A stretch of DNA of 64,000 bases, taken from Platanthera guangdongensis. Lineage: Eukaryota; Streptophyta; Magnoliopsida; Asparagales; Orchidaceae. The stretch is taken from the NCBI GenBank assembly GCA_039583875.1, contig CM077162.1, positions 109,587,808-109,651,807 of the forward strand, read 5' to 3'. Below, piece by piece: positions 35,968 through 47,399 of the stretch. Under the pieces are notes generated by a model. The model made no database searches, had not been told where the DNA came from, and saw only the letters and a program-made list of their open reading frames with translations. The position numbers and the translations under genes were made by a program. The stretch's first letter is position 1. Each line of letters starts with the position of its first letter.

Positions 35968-36837
35968 TTATTTTAGACTTCCTTCATCTAACATTCCTAA
36001 CTGATTCAGGAAGAAGGTGTGTTTCTTTTCATCTAAGGGTTTTGTGAAAATATCTCCCCTTTGCAAATCAGTTGGGATATATTGAAGTTCAATTTTGTTC
36101 TTCTCAACATTATCCCTTAAAAAGTGATGCCTAATTTCTATGTGTTTTGTCCTACTATGAAGAACTGGATTTTGTGCTATAGAAATAGCACTGGTATTAT
36201 CACAAAAGATTTTTGACTTCTCTAAGTTGTAGCCATAGTCTAGGAGTTGGTTTTGAATCCATAATATTTGTGAACAACAACTACCTGCAGCCATTTATTC
36301 AGCTTCAACAGTTGAAGTTGACACAAATGTTTGTTTCTTGCAAAACCAAGAGACAAGTCTGTCACCAAGAAACTGACAAGTTCCACTGGTGCTTTTCCTG
36401 TCAATTCTGCATCCAGCATAATCAGCATCAGAAAATCCAGTTAAGTCAAATGCTGAATCTTTTGGATACCAGAGACCTAGATTTGGACAACTTTTAACAC
36501 ACATGAGAATCCTTTTTACTAATGTTAGGTGTGACTCTCTAGAGTTCACTTGGAATCTAGCACAGATGCATGCAGCAAACATTATGTCAGGTCTACTAGT
36601 TGTAAGGTACAATAAAGAGCCAATCATTACTCTATATATTGTCTGATCAACAGGTTTCCCATGTTCATCAGCATCCAATACAGCATTAGTAGGCATAGGT
36701 GTTTTCATACAAGATGCTTCAGACATACCAAATTTCTTAACCAATTCCTTTGCTTACTTGGTTTGAGAAATAAATATGCCTTCAGCATGTTGTTTGATTT
36801 GCAATCCTAAGAAGAAGGATAGCTCACCCATGCTACT
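35968..36837 (-). pseudogene. Copia A RT C-terminus and RNase H
   Basis: Continues RT after the Tat insertion: MGELSFFLGLQIKQHAEGIFISQTK, KKFGMSEASCMKTPMPTNAVLD, IGSLLYLTTSRPDIMFAACICARF, then RNase H LTGFSDADYAGCRIDRKSTSG, VSWFCKKQTFVSTSTVEAE, AAGSCCSQILWIQNQLLDYGY, IFCDNTSAISIAQNP, HIEIRHHFLRD and DIFTKPLDEKKH. There is one stop between EAE and MAAG (36294/36295) and one before AKELVKK. It is otherwise close to intact, with the RNase H acidic residues present. Confidence 0.9.
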
Positions 36838-37583
36838 TGTTAACCCCTCAGTCCGCAACATACTCCAAGTTCCCAAAAGCCCCCATTCAGCAGGCGCGGA
36901 CAGTATTTGGCCGTCCGCCCAGTCCGGCACTGTCGCCAGTCGCGCCAAGGGTAATACTCCAGCAGCGGACGCAAAGCCCAGTCCGCTCAGTCCGCCGGCG
37001 CGTTGGGCAAGTCTCCAGCGACGGACGCAGTATCCCGTCCGCCCAGGCCGCCAGACTCCAGCGGCCGCGCCCGGCAGCAGCAGTGGAAGCTCCAGTTCGC
37101 GAGCCCAGTCCGCCCCTTCTGTGCGGACTGGCGTGTTCTTTCTTTTTGCTTCCCGTCAACGCTGCCCGGTTCTCCTGTACCCCGGGCAGCCGGTTATTTT
37201 AGCCCTGCCCGCTTGGGCAGGCCCCCTATCCTATAAATAGGGGGGAGGTGGTGCACTCAAGGCACGCTGACTCGGACCCAGGAGCCTACTTGTTACAGGC
37301 TGCGGACTCGATTCTTGTGCCTTGCGGACTCCCCTTTGCTCTGCTTCACTAGTCTTTTCCTTTCACTTGTAACCAAACCCTTCTTCAATCAAGAGAAAGC
37401 CCGTCGCAAGAGAGGCATTCAGGCCGCGACGGGCGAAGTCTGTTGTCGCCGTGGTTCACGGCCCTGCTCTTCTTTCAGTCCTCATCCGCTTAGTAGATCG
37501 CTACTCGCAGTCTCTCTTTTTCCCCCGTGTTCGAACCGTTAGCTGGTGGTGACCGACTCCCTGTCCGTTTTCGTGCATCAACA
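36838..37583 (+). repeat. 5' LTR of Tat element
   Basis: 746 bp, TGTTAACCCC to GTGCATCAACA. Compared by eye with the 3' LTR it shows four substitutions and lacks an 18 bp tandem duplication. It is rich in cagtccgc and gcggac words. Just before the TATA box, cctgcccgcttgggcagg forms a 7 bp hairpin. No standard primer site follows: the sequence after it is gttaacacgcgacc, and I could not assign a tRNA. Confidence 0.95.
37232..37239 (+). promoter_or_regulatory. TATA box of Tat LTR
   Basis: TATAAATA in ctataaataggggg, about 395 bp into the LTR and directly after the cctgcccgcttgggcagg hairpin. The same box is at 49952-49959 in the 3' LTR. It is the likely sense promoter. Confidence 0.8.
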
Positions 37584-37636
37584 GTTAACACGCGACCTTC
37601 AGATCCGAGTAGTGTTTTGAAATCAGCGGACGAAAG

Positions 37637-39022
37637 ATGTCAGACCGCAGAGCCCGCTCTTCAGACCGCTCCAGCTCTTCAGAAGACTCCCTTTGGGACG
37701 CGATTGAACAAGCTCGCATTGAGGCCGAGCAGTCTCGCCGGCAGACCGACCAGCGTCTTGACACAATCAGCCAAGCTCTGCTTGCCTTGGCCCAGCGGCT
37801 TGCTCCTCAGGCCGCGGCGGACCCAGCGGACTCGCCTGTCCGCCAGACCCCAGCTCGCCGAACTCCGCTTCGGCAGTCGTCAGCAACTCCCCGGAACGCT
37901 GCTCAGTCCGCTGCTCCTCTGCGCCCTCAAGAGGAAGAGTTTGCTTTCAGAGAGTTCTTCAGAGAAGCTGCTAGGGGCACTCCTGCCCGCCAACTCCACT
38001 TTGCTGATCGCCAGTCCGCCGAGCCCGCGGACTCCTCAGCTCCAGTCCGCCCTTTCTACCCTGCAGAATTTGACACCCCGTCTCCCTTTGTCGACCGAAT
38101 TCGATGGGAATCAGCTCCAAGCAACTTCAGGGAGCCTCGCATCCCCTTCTATTCAGGATCGACAGATCCCATTGCTCATCTCCAGGCATTTGAGGGTGCA
38201 GTTGCGTTGAGATGCCTCTCAGATGCAATTAAGTGCAAATTGTTGGTTACCACTCTCGAGGGGCAAGCGAGAGAGTGGTTCTACGAGCTGCCTTCGGGCA
38301 CTATTTCTTCTTTTGCAGAGCTCCGTAGCCAGTTACTGCTGAGGTTTGCTACCTCGAAGAAGAGAAAGGATGGGCCAGCTGCCCTGTTCGAGATCAAGCA
38401 AAGGGATAACGAATCAGTAGCAAGATTCGTTGATCGCTTTCAGAGGGAGATCCAGGGGGTGAGAAATGTGAACCCCGACTACTACAAAGTTGCCTTGATC
38501 CATGGCCTCCGGGAGGGCCCTCTGAAGTTCAAAGCCACAACCAAGGATCCAGAGACCTATCAGGAGTTGATCGCCATGGTCAACCGTTTCATAGAAGGGG
38601 AGAATGCCAATCCGACTTACGTCTCATCCCTGACAGCCAAGGCTGAAGGAAGGGATGCCTCCGCTTCTTCTTCCCATGGCAAGCCCCCTCGCCCAGATTT
38701 CCAGCCTCCGTCCCAAAGAGGCAGGAACTTCCGCAACAAAAAACCTTTCCAAGGCCATCAACAGTTTCACGAGCAGAGACTGCCGTTGGCCGCCACTCCC
38801 GCCGTGCCTTTGCAGGCTCTTCCCATCCTCCAGCAGGCAGCCTTGCCTGCCCCGTGCCAATATGAAGAAAGTCCCATGGGGGACCCTGCAGATCTGGATC
38901 TTGACGAAGTCATCCAGATCCTGCAAAGGAGATCAGAAGAGAAGAGGCAAGAGCCTCAGAAGCTGTGGAAGCCGAGGAACAATTCGCAATACTGCCAATT
39001 CCACAAGGAAAAGGGTCCCATT
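37637..39022 (+). CDS. gag: Tat gag capsid protein
   Basis: Starts at ATG 37637, 53 bp after the LTR. The N-terminal 150 residues are Ser/Arg/Ala-rich with an EQARIEAEQSRRQTDQRLD helical stretch. The retrotransposon gag domain lies at about 165-330: RIPFYSGSTDPIAHLQAFEG, LVTTLEGQAREWFYELPSG, LLLRFATSKKRKDGPAALF, FVDRFQREIQGVRNV, YQELIAMVNRFIEGE. The frame ends CQFHKEKGPI, while the next frame continues SHLTEECKALRALIDKL, so a one-base shift near 39017 separates gag from pol, where related elements read straight through (FHKEKGH.TEEC). The shift may be real or a sequencing indel. Confidence 0.9.
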
Positions 39023-40278
39023 TGACTGAGGAGTGCAAGGCCCTTCGTGCGCTGATTGATAAGTTGCTTGCCGAGGGCAAGATTGACCTGACCAAGAAGG
39101 ATTCTCCTTCCTCGTCGAAGCCATCCACCTCGAAGGGCAAAGAGGTAGCTGAGGCCTACCAGGAGTGTGTAGATGTGGAGGATGAAGGCCGTCTGGGGCC
39201 GATCAACGTTCCAGTGGAATGCTTTGATGCAGATGATGAAGGGATTCTAGGGCGCCTCTTCTTCATCCATGGAGGAGCAGGAACCGAGTCAACTCGGAAA
39301 TCTTCAATTTCAAGGGTCACTCAGGTCAGAGGTGGCCTCTTCTTCCGTTGCTCCTCCAAGGGAGGTCGTCACCTTTGGTCCAGAAGATCTGCCGCAAACA
39401 GCCAATCCATTCGACGATGCTGTTGTTATCAAGGCTGTGCTGGGAGACTTCACAGTGGACAGGATTCTTGTTGATACGGGCAGTTCAGTCAACCTCCTCT
39501 TCAAGTCTACCTTCGAGGCCCTGAGGACTGGGAAGCCTCTGCTTTCCACTGAGGGGCCGCTCTATGGATTCTCTGGAGAAAGGAAAGAGGTGGAGGGCAG
39601 CGTCACCTTGCCAGTAAAGCTTGGAGGGGCAACAAAGCAGATACAGTTCATAGTGGTCGACGCCCCCAGCAGTTACCATGCCATCTTCGGCAGGCCCCTG
39701 CTGAACAAGTACCAAGCAGTAATTTCCACTTACCACCTCGCCATCAAGTTCTTTGCCGATGGGAGGATGTGCCGGGTCAGGAGCGACCCAAGGAGAGCAA
39801 GGGAGTGCTACGTTCGCACTGTCAACATGGTTGAAGCTTCCCTTGCTCCAGCAGAAGCCGCAGAAGCCTCTTCCAGCTCGAAAGCTGCTGCTGATGAAGG
39901 TGCTCACCTGGAACCTGCCCAGGTGACGCAAGGAGTCCCCATTGCTGAAGGGGAGGAGAGGAAACTCTCCATCAACTCGGAGCTTCCTGAAGATCAAAAG
40001 GCCGAGTTGATTTCCTGCCTGCTGAAGAACCTGGATGTCTTTGCCTGGTCAGCAGAAGACATGCCGGGGGTGGATCCTGATATAGCTTGCCACCACCTAA
40101 ATGTTGATCCAAGCTGCAAGCCCATCCAACAGAAGAAGAGGGACGTGGCAACAAAGCTTGCAGAGCCAATAAGGGAGGAGGTTGCAAAACTCCTCAAGGC
40201 GAATTTTATTAAAGAAGTGCAATACCCCACCTGGATTTCAAATGTTGTAATGGTTAAAAAACCAGGGGAAAGTGGCGA
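39018..40278 (+). CDS. pol: Tat gag end, aspartic protease and pol linker
   Basis: Continues from TEECKALRALIDKLLAEGKIDL, an acidic linker, then in the 39269 frame the protease: VIKAVLGDFTVDRILVDTGSSVNLLF with an intact DTGSS (39473-39487), and YHAIFGRPLLNKYQAVIST. Then a low-complexity Ala/Ser stretch, EERKLSINSELPEDQKAELISCLLKN, DVFAWSAEDMPGVDPDIACHHLN, KKRDVATKLAEPIREEVAKLLKANFIKEV, YPTWISNVVMVKKPG. A one-base loss in the aaccagggg stretch near 40265 shifts the frame just before the RT motif GKWRMCVDF. The protease itself is intact. Confidence 0.9.
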
Positions 40279-41757
40279 ATGTGTGTAGACTTTACAAAAC
40301 TTAATAAAGCATGTCCTAAAGATTGCTACCCCCTGCCTCGGATAGATTCTTTAGTTGATTCCGCGGTAGGATACTCTTACATGAGTTTTTTAGATGCGTT
40401 TTCTGGTTATCACCAGATAAGAATGCATAAGCCCGACGTTCCTCACACGTCGTTCATTACAAACGATGGATGTTTTTGCTATCTTGTCATGCCCTTTGGG
40501 CTTAAGAATGCTGGCGCAACTTACCAACGGATGATGGACCGTGTGTTTAACCATCAAAAAGGAAGAAACCTAGAAGTGTATGTAGACGATCTTTTGATTA
40601 AAAGTAAATCGTTTTCGCTGCACTTGCTAGATCTAGCAGAGACGTTCGCTACTCTGCGTAGATACAAGATGAAACTCAACCCCTTGAAGTGTACCTTTGG
40701 AGCGAGTAAGGGGAAGTTCCTCGGTCATCTCCTAACTCCGGAGGGACTTGCCCCCAATCCTGACAAGGTAAAAGCTATTCTTGAAATGCCTACCCCTCGT
40801 TCACCGAAGGAAGTTCAGCAGTTAGGGGGAAGGCTGGCAGGTCTTGCAAGATTCCTCTCTCGGGTTGGAGATAGGAGTGCCCCCTTTTTCAAAACTCTCC
40901 GCGGTGCGTCCAAGTTTGAGTGGACAGAAGAGTGCTCTCATGCTTTTGAGCAGTTAAAGATGCAGCTTACCTCGTCCCCTCTGCTTCAGAGCCCCAGGCC
41001 AGGAGAGATCCTTTTCTTGTATCTAGGAGTTGGCCCTGAGGCCGTCAGCTCCGTTCTCCTTCGGGAAGAAGGCAGAAAGCAGTTTCCAATCTATTATGTC
41101 AGCCATATCTTGAAGAGTGCTGAGACGCGGTATCCGATCTTAGAGAAGTTAGCCTTGGCACTGGTCATGTCAGCTCGTAGGCTCCGTCCATACTTCCAAG
41201 CACATTCAATCCAAGTCATCACCGATCAACCTTTGAAGGGTGTGTTGGAGAAGCCCGAGCATTCCGGCAGACTAGCCAAGTGGGCAATAGAGCTAAGTGA
41301 ATTTGAAATTTCTTATGTGCCCAAGACAGCCATCAAGGCTCAAGTCCTAGCAGATTTTCTGATTGACATGCCAGAATCCAGTTCTGACCAGGCAGAAAGG
41401 TCACCTTTGGCTTGGACCATCTATGTTGATGGTGCCTCAGGCAGAAGTTCTTCCGGAGCAGGAGTGGTTCTCATCAATCCAAATGGAATCAAGCTGGAGC
41501 AGGCCATCAAGTTCTACTTTCCAGTAACCAACAACCAGGCTGAATATGAATCACTGCTAGCAGGCTTGAGGCTCGCAAGGGAATTAGGAATCGATCATGC
41601 TCACATCAAAACTGATTCTCTTGTAATGGCGTCGCAAGTCCTTGGTAACTTCGAAGCAAGGGAACCAGTCTTGAAAAAGTATTTGGCTCTTGTGAAGATA
41701 GAAATCGGCAGGTTTAAGAGCTTCACTATCGAAGCATATTCCGAGAACAGAGAATGA
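40279..41757 (+). CDS. pol: Tat reverse transcriptase with two RNase H domains
   Basis: 492 residues in this frame. RT motifs: CVDFTKLNKACPKDCYPLP, FLDAFSGYHQI (37-47), PFGLKNAGATYQRMM, YVDD (101-104) intact, FLGHLLTPEG. The first RNase H (about 240-355) is degenerate at its first acidic site (LFLYLGVGPEAVSS), as usual in Tat. The second RNase H (about 378-490) keeps Asp in IYVDGASG, Glu in NNQAEYESLLAGL and Asp in IKTDSLVMASQ. The frame ends at a shift near 41735: the next frame reads IPRTENEEADFLSKHG, the last RNase H acidic motif. Reverse transcription functions look intact apart from frame breaks. Confidence 0.95.
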   Translation: MCVDFTKLNKACPKDCYPLPRIDSLVDSAVGYSYMSFLDAFSGYHQIRMHKPDVPHTSFITNDGCFCYLVMPFGLKNAGATYQRMMDRVFNHQKGRNLEVYVDDLLIKSKSFSLHLLDLAETFATLRRYKMKLNPLKCTFGASKGKFLGHLLTPEGLAPNPDKVKAILEMPTPRSPKEVQQLGGRLAGLARFLSRVGDRSAPFFKTLRGASKFEWTEECSHAFEQLKMQLTSSPLLQSPRPGEILFLYLGVGPEAVSSVLLREEGRKQFPIYYVSHILKSAETRYPILEKLALALVMSARRLRPYFQAHSIQVITDQPLKGVLEKPEHSGRLAKWAIELSEFEISYVPKTAIKAQVLADFLIDMPESSSDQAERSPLAWTIYVDGASGRSSSGAGVVLINPNGIKLEQAIKFYFPVTNNQAEYESLLAGLRLARELGIDHAHIKTDSLVMASQVLGNFEAREPVLKKYLALVKIEIGRFKSFTIEAYSENRE

Positions 41758-43125
41758 GGAGGCCGATTTTCTTTCCAAGCATGGGATACCTTCAGGAGGC
41801 ACAACTTCCGAACTCTTCCGTCCGGCAGTAGAGGAAGGAGATTTAATGCAAGTTGACCAGCGAGCCTCTTGGATGGACCCATTTATCCTTTACCTATCAA
41901 CAGGAAATTATCATCATACAGTTAAAGACAAGAAAAATTTCAGAATAAAAGCAGCTCACTACTTCCTAGTGGCGGGAGTCCTTTACAGAAAGACTTTCCT
42001 CTCAACAATGGCCCGATGTGTTTCAGAGGAAGAAGCTCTTACCGTTCTGCAAGAGGTTCATTCAGGAGAGTGCGGAAGCCACTCTGGAGCAAGAACTCTT
42101 GAAAAGCGAGTCCTGCGGCAAGGGTATTTCTGGCCCACAATGAAGAAAGACTCAGAGATCTATGTCAGAAGGTGTGTTCAGTGCCAGAAGTTTGCTCCAC
42201 TTCAGCACCAAGCAGCTCAGTCCCTCAGGTCGATTGCAACTCCTTGGCCCTTTGCGGTTTGGGGAATGGATCTCATTGGTCCTTTTCCCTTGGCAAGCGG
42301 GCAACGGCGTTTCATCATTGTAATGATCGACTATTTCAGCAAGTGGATCGAAGCCAAGGCACTGGCTAAGACAACTACTCAGATCGTCAAGAACTTCATT
42401 TGGGGAGAAATTGTCTGCAGGCACGGGATACCAATGGCAATAATCACTGACAATGGGCCACAGTTCAATAACTCAGAGATGATAGATTTTTGCAAAGGCA
42501 GATCGGAACAGAGCTGCGTTTTGCATCAGTTCATCATCCCAGAAGCAATGGCCAGGTAGAAGCAGCCAACAAGCAGATCATCAATTTGCTCAAAAAGAAA
42601 GTACAGAATCTCAAAGGCAGTTGGGCTGATCAGCTTCAGTCAGTCCTCTGGTCCCTTAGAACAACGCCTTCATCTGCTACTGGGGAGACCCCATTCAAAC
42701 TCTCTCATGGCTCAGAAGCACTCATCCCGGTTGAGTTTGAAGTCCCGTCACCCAGAGTGCTGCTTGCAAGAGAAGGTATTGATGACTGGGTGGAGCTGAA
42801 TCATGAGGAGATGAGGTTCAGCTTGGAACACATCGAGGAGGTCAGAGATCAAGCAGCCATCAGGCAGGAGGAAGTCAAAAGGAGGATGGCCCGTCACTTC
42901 GATCAAAATATAAGGGTCAAACACTTTCAAGTAGGAGATCTAGTTCTGAAGAAGGTTGATGCTGCTGCAAGGGCTAGTTCAGTTGGAAAGCTCAATCCAA
43001 ATTGGGCCGGCCCTTTTGTCGTCAAGGAAGCATTAAAAAGCGGCGCTTACCGCTTACAAACTTACGAAGGAGAGGATATACCGCACACGTGGAGTGGGGA
43101 TGATCTCAAGCGGTTCTATTCTTAA
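41758..43125 (+). CDS. pol: Tat integrase
   Basis: 41846-42500: zinc-binding region HSGECGSHSGARTLEKRVLRQ with CVQC, then core Asp in VWGMDLIGPFPLA, KWIEAKALAKTT, IITDNGPQFNN. A one-base shift near 42495 leads to the 42490-43125 frame: GTELRFASVHHPRSNGQVEAANKQI with the catalytic Glu, WSLRTTPSSATGETPF, HFDQNIRVKHFQVGDLVLKK, NWAGPFVVKEALKSGAY, LKRFYS and stop. All three D-D-E residues are present. Pol ends at 43125, and non-coding repeats follow. Confidence 0.93.
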
Positions 43126-45107
43126 ACCCCTTTCTATTTTGTATATCCTCTTCAAGAATTATTATGAGTAGAAACTGCTTGCTAACACTTCTTCGAGTGT
43201 TTTTGTTGTAATCATAACAGATAAAGTACTAAGAGAGTTTTCGAAAACGGTTTGACACCCGAACTCTCTTTTTTCTCTCATGTTCCCTTTGCAATACATT
43301 TTCTTAATCACAGAATCCATACTGACATTTTTTCTAGTGTTTTCTCTCTCCCAAACACCTATGACGGTTCCCTGATACCAGGAGACATCGCCGAGTTCAG
43401 CTAGACCTCCCCTAGAGCCGTTGTCATTAGCGTAACACCACGAAGACCACGTGTTGCGAGGAGATTTCGCACCGTGTAGTGGGAGCTTGCAGGCTCTAGC
43501 GCGGTTGGATTCTGGACTTCGGATCCCGGCAGGTACCTGACCCCACCTTTGCATTTTGGAGGGCAAGGTGGGTGTAAAGCTCTACCATGCCGCCTTAAGG
43601 ATATGGTTACAACTTCGATGATCACATGAGGAAAGTATGCCGTTCCGGCTCACCTGCCCACCTGATCATCATAGCTCGTAACCCTCGAACACTCCGTGGT
43701 ACCCTCAAGCAGTGCCTGCAGGAGACCCACAGCTTAGGCTGTACTCCAGGCAAGAGGGCAGGGAACCGTTCCGCCAATTGAGGGTCTTGCTTTTTGCAGG
43801 GAAGTTTGTGCGGACTGTTTTTCTCTGTCCGCGCAGTCCGCCTCTTTGGGTTGACCTTATAACTTGTAGCCCGGTGAGGAAAGTATGCCGCGCAGGCTCA
43901 CCTGCCCACCTGGTCGCAAGTTATGGGGTCATTTCTGTATGTTTACGGACTGGTTTTTATCTATCCGCTCAGTCCGCCTTTTTGGGTTGATCTTATAGCT
44001 TGTAACCCGGTGAGGAAAGTATGCCGCTAAGGCTCACCTGCCCACCTGGTCACAAGCTATGGGTCATTTCTATCTTTGGCGGACTGGATTCATTATTCAA
44101 AGAGTTTGGTGGTTTCCTTGGGATTGCAAGCTGGTTATCTTTAGCGGACTGTTTTATCTATCCGCTCAGTCCGCCTTTTGGGTTGATCTTATAGCTTGTA
44201 ACCCGGTGAGGAAAGTATGCCGCTAAGGCTCACCTGCCCACCTGGTCGCAGCTATGGGTCATTTCTATCTTTGGCGGACTGGATTCATTATTCAAAGAGT
44301 TTGGTGGAACTTGGATTACAAGCTGGTTATCTTTGGCGGACTGCTTTTCTCTATCCGGTCAGTCCGCCGACTTGGGTTGATCATATAGCTTGTAGCCCGG
44401 TGAGGAAAGTATGCCGCTCAGGCTCACCTGCCCACCTGGTCGCAAGCTATAGATCATTTCTCTTATGAGCGGATTGTTGTTTTTTATATCCGCTCAGTCC
44501 GCAGAGTTCACATTCAAGTTATAGAACTTTCCTGTTAGAAGCAGATCGGTTTTCTGTATCTGCTCAGTTCGCAGAATGATTTTGGGTTATATAAATTTGA
44601 TTTCTGCTATGAGTGGGTTGGCTCTGTTCTATTCAGCCCGCGGAATGGTTTTCACATTGTCAAGTTAATGACCGACTGAGCTTTTATATTGTGCGATCTG
44701 GCTTGCGGACTACAACCCTATAACTCGAGTACCCCAGGCATGATGCTGGTTGTTCTCTAAGGCGGATACTGAATAAGTTGATACCTAATTCTTTAATCAA
44801 TAAAGTTTACTAATAATATATCATGCGGACTGAAAGTAAGACTCAACGGAGTCCGCCCGACAGTTGTTCCAAAATAGAATTGTAATTCTCTAATCAACAA
44901 AGGCCTGAGCTTATCTGTGTTGTGCGGACTGCTAAATATCGGTGCGGTGAGCGTGGAGAAAGAACATTGCAGAAAGCACACATGGCAAAAATATCCTTTC
45001 TATTTCTTCAAAAATTTTACATCATTCAAAATGTTCGGCGGACTGCAATTTTGCGTCCGCCACTTTTTACAAGTAAAATTGCAAAATGTATACATATGCA
45101 TTGATCA
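43126..45107 (+). other. Non-coding region between pol and antisense genes
   Basis: Two kilobases without a supported gene. It contains the hairpin repeat array (43605-44480) and at least six local inverted pairs gcggactg ... cagtccgc, each with a 10-20 base loop (for example 43810-43840, 43955-43980, 44150-44175, 44335-44370). Short open stretches inside the repeats are not conserved between units. Confidence 0.7.
43605..44480 (+). repeat. Tandem hairpin-forming repeats (five units) in Tat element
   Basis: Core units at about 43612, 43852, 43986, 44182 and 44378 share gaggaaagtatgccg and ggctcacctgcccacctg. Units 3-5 are spaced about 195 bp apart. Each has an inner pair ggtgag/ctcacc and an outer stem. 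The outer stem is agcttgt ... acaagct in unit 3, aacttg ... caagtt in unit 2 and gatgatca ... tgatcatc in unit 1, so the arms change together. I know of no named RNA family with this core. Confidence 0.8.
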
Positions 45108-46936
45108 TCAGTCAGTCCGCTGTCTCTTCTCAGCAGGTGCAGGGCTGTCACCAATGATGTCGACATCTGGAGAGTAGCCCCCGAGCCTGCTCCCGCTGCT
45201 ACCTGATCCTGAACTAGTGGCGGACCCGCTATGCGAGCTGCCAGTAGCAGAGGAAGAAGCAGAAGAGCCGGACTCGGCGGACAGACCCTCTCCTCGCCGG
45301 CTTGATTCAGCATTGTCCGCAGGGACTTGCCCTTCGCCTTGAGAGCCTCCGTCGTCTTCTTCTTCTTCAATCATCATCATTTTCCTCGATAACCTCTTTC
45401 CCCTTTTTAGATTTTTCCATCGCTGCGATCTGAGGAGCCAGCTCCGGAAAGATGGAGACAAAGGGGACGCCGTCCACTCCCTCTTTCATGAGGCCGTCGC
45501 GGGCAAGCCGCTCAACGGCAATCTCAACTGTCTCCATTACAAAGGGGAGCGTGGCGGCCTGGAACTTAGTGTTCCCCAAGTCATAGGCGACCTGCAAAAG
45601 CAAGATTGCGAACATCAGGACAGATCGCGGCGGACAGCCAAACTAGATCGCGGCGAATTCAACTTACCGCCAGCTCCTCTCTTTGCCGAGCATTTCTTTC
45701 TCCTATCCGCGCGTTCCTTTCCTTTAATACTTTGTTATCCTTCTGAAGTTCCTCATTTTGCCTTATTAGGTCTCTGGCCAGAGTGGCAACATAATGGTTT
45801 GTCACCGCACTGTTCGCAGAGGCCTGAGAGGCCAGCAGAGGGAGGTCGGCGGCGGGTACCTTCTTCAGATCGCTCAAGTTGCGCTTCCCGTAGAGAGTGG
45901 AAAGCGCAACATGGGCATGTCGCGTTATCCGCGGGACTCCTCCATGAGGGGAGCGCAGTGGATAAGCGGACGTGCTTATCCTTGCTATGCCAATGGACCA
46001 TAGGGTTTCCCCTAAGGTCCCTTTGGCTGGTACCGAAGCCGGCCATGGAGAAGCTGTCGGAGGAGGAGTAGTCCGCTGCGGGATCCCCTTCCTCCTTCCT
46101 CTTCTTTGCAACCGCTTCTTTTTTCTCCTTTTGAGTAGGAACAAAGCCGCTCGGCGTCTGCGGCAGGTTGGCGGGCACCGCCAAGGTCGCTGCAAGAAGA
46201 GAACCAGTTAAAAAGCGTGGTCGCGGCGGATACAAAAGTTGAGTCCGCAGAGCTACTTACTGTCCTCAGGCACGACGTCCGCTAGGCCCGCTAGCAGCGG
46301 GAGGTAGTGCTCGACATCAAGCCTGGCATTGGCCAGGAACTCCACAATCGCGGATTCCAAGTCGTCCAGCTGCGCAGTCTTGAAAGCGGAGTCCGCGCGC
46401 ACCTGCGGATAGGTGTGCGCGAACCCGAGGTCGCCTTCAAAGATCAAGAACCTTGAGGTCCAGTTGTGGATCTTGTTTGGAAGACCCGCAACTTTCATCC
46501 CCCTACAGTAGAAATAGATCACACCCTTATAGGGGCGACCTCCGGAGGCAGTAATGGAGCGGACGGAAAACATTTTCCGGAAGACGTTCATTGAAAAGGC
46601 GATCCTTTCAGATCGCAAGTAGGAGAGGTAGCTGCAGATCGCAGCAAGTGTGTTCGGCGCGAGCTGGCCGGGCACCATCCCATAATGCTCGAAAATCGCG
46701 GCAAGTTCCCATAGGAGTGGGAACTTGAATCCGCTGTCAAAATGATCAATAGGAATGGCGATCTGGGTCGCCGTCGAGAAGTTTAATCTTTCTTGGTGTG
46801 CGGGTAGGCGGACAAGAATATTGGAGTCCGCCATTTTCTTTTCAACAAAGGCCGCCAGATCAGCCTCTGTCAAAGTGCATTTTTTGTGGTCCGCAGAGTG
46901 GAAGGCGACTGCAGCATCAGCGCGAGCGGACACCAT
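45108..46936 (-). CDS. Antisense gene 2 of Tat element (gypsy-type transposon protein, three exons)
   Basis: ATG at 46936. Exon 1 46936-46261, intron 46260-46190 (GTAAGT to TTGCAG), exon 2 46189-45668, intron 45667-45592 (GTAAGT to TTGCAG), exon 3 45591-45108. The phases join cleanly (VPED-TTLAVPAN and EELA-VAYDLGN). Exon 1 holds FDSGFKFPLLWELAAIFEHYGMVPGQLAPNTL and YKGVIYFYCRGMKVAGLP, resembling the plant putative gypsy-type transposon (Transposase_28-like) domain. Exon 2 ends in a coiled-coil (IRQNEELQKDNKVLKERNARI). The tail is Ser/Gly-rich and acidic. Single-base shifts near 45960 and 45390 interrupt the reading. Biochemical role unknown. Confidence 0.8.
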
Positions 46937-47399
46937 GTTGCAGGCCGCAGGGTTTCGTCTACTTCAGCAATTTCCTGCATAGAGAACAGAAGGCAGTATT
47001 TATAGATGAAATGTCTGACAGCTTTTTGGCCAGTCCGCGCAGGTCGCATATTCAATCCGCACAATCCGCAAAAAATTAAAAAGCAGCCAAACAAATAACG
47101 CGGACAGAAAAGACAAGCTAATTTTCCAAAAAGATTCAAGGCCAAGTTATAGCCGTCGCAGTTCCCTATCCGCTCAGATCGCGAATATTCCCACCTGCAG
47201 GTTAGCAAGAAGCGGACACAGCGCTAGTCCGCACAGTCCGCAACAGATCATGCCAAAGATGAAGCTACATAAGAATAGCGGACATATAATCTGGATCCGC
47301 ACAGATCAAATAAAGTTCAATCACACATCACACAGCATTGTTTGAAGCAATCATACAAACAATATACATTTAATCAGAAAAGTTAAAGGAATTGCGGAC
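46937..47399 (-). other. Spacer between the two antisense genes
   Basis: 463 bp with many gcggac and gtccgc words and no supported reading frame. A ctctatgcag acceptor-like site sits 40-50 bp before the gene 2 ATG (about 46979), so gene 2 may have a further 5' exon. The stop of gene 1 at 47400 argues against one continuous protein. Confidence 0.55.

Noticed and set aside
37003..37240. Open frames in the Tat LTRs (several, up to 154 codons)
   Set aside because: GC-rich LTR sequence gives open frames in all phases; none matches a known domain and they end within U3/R.
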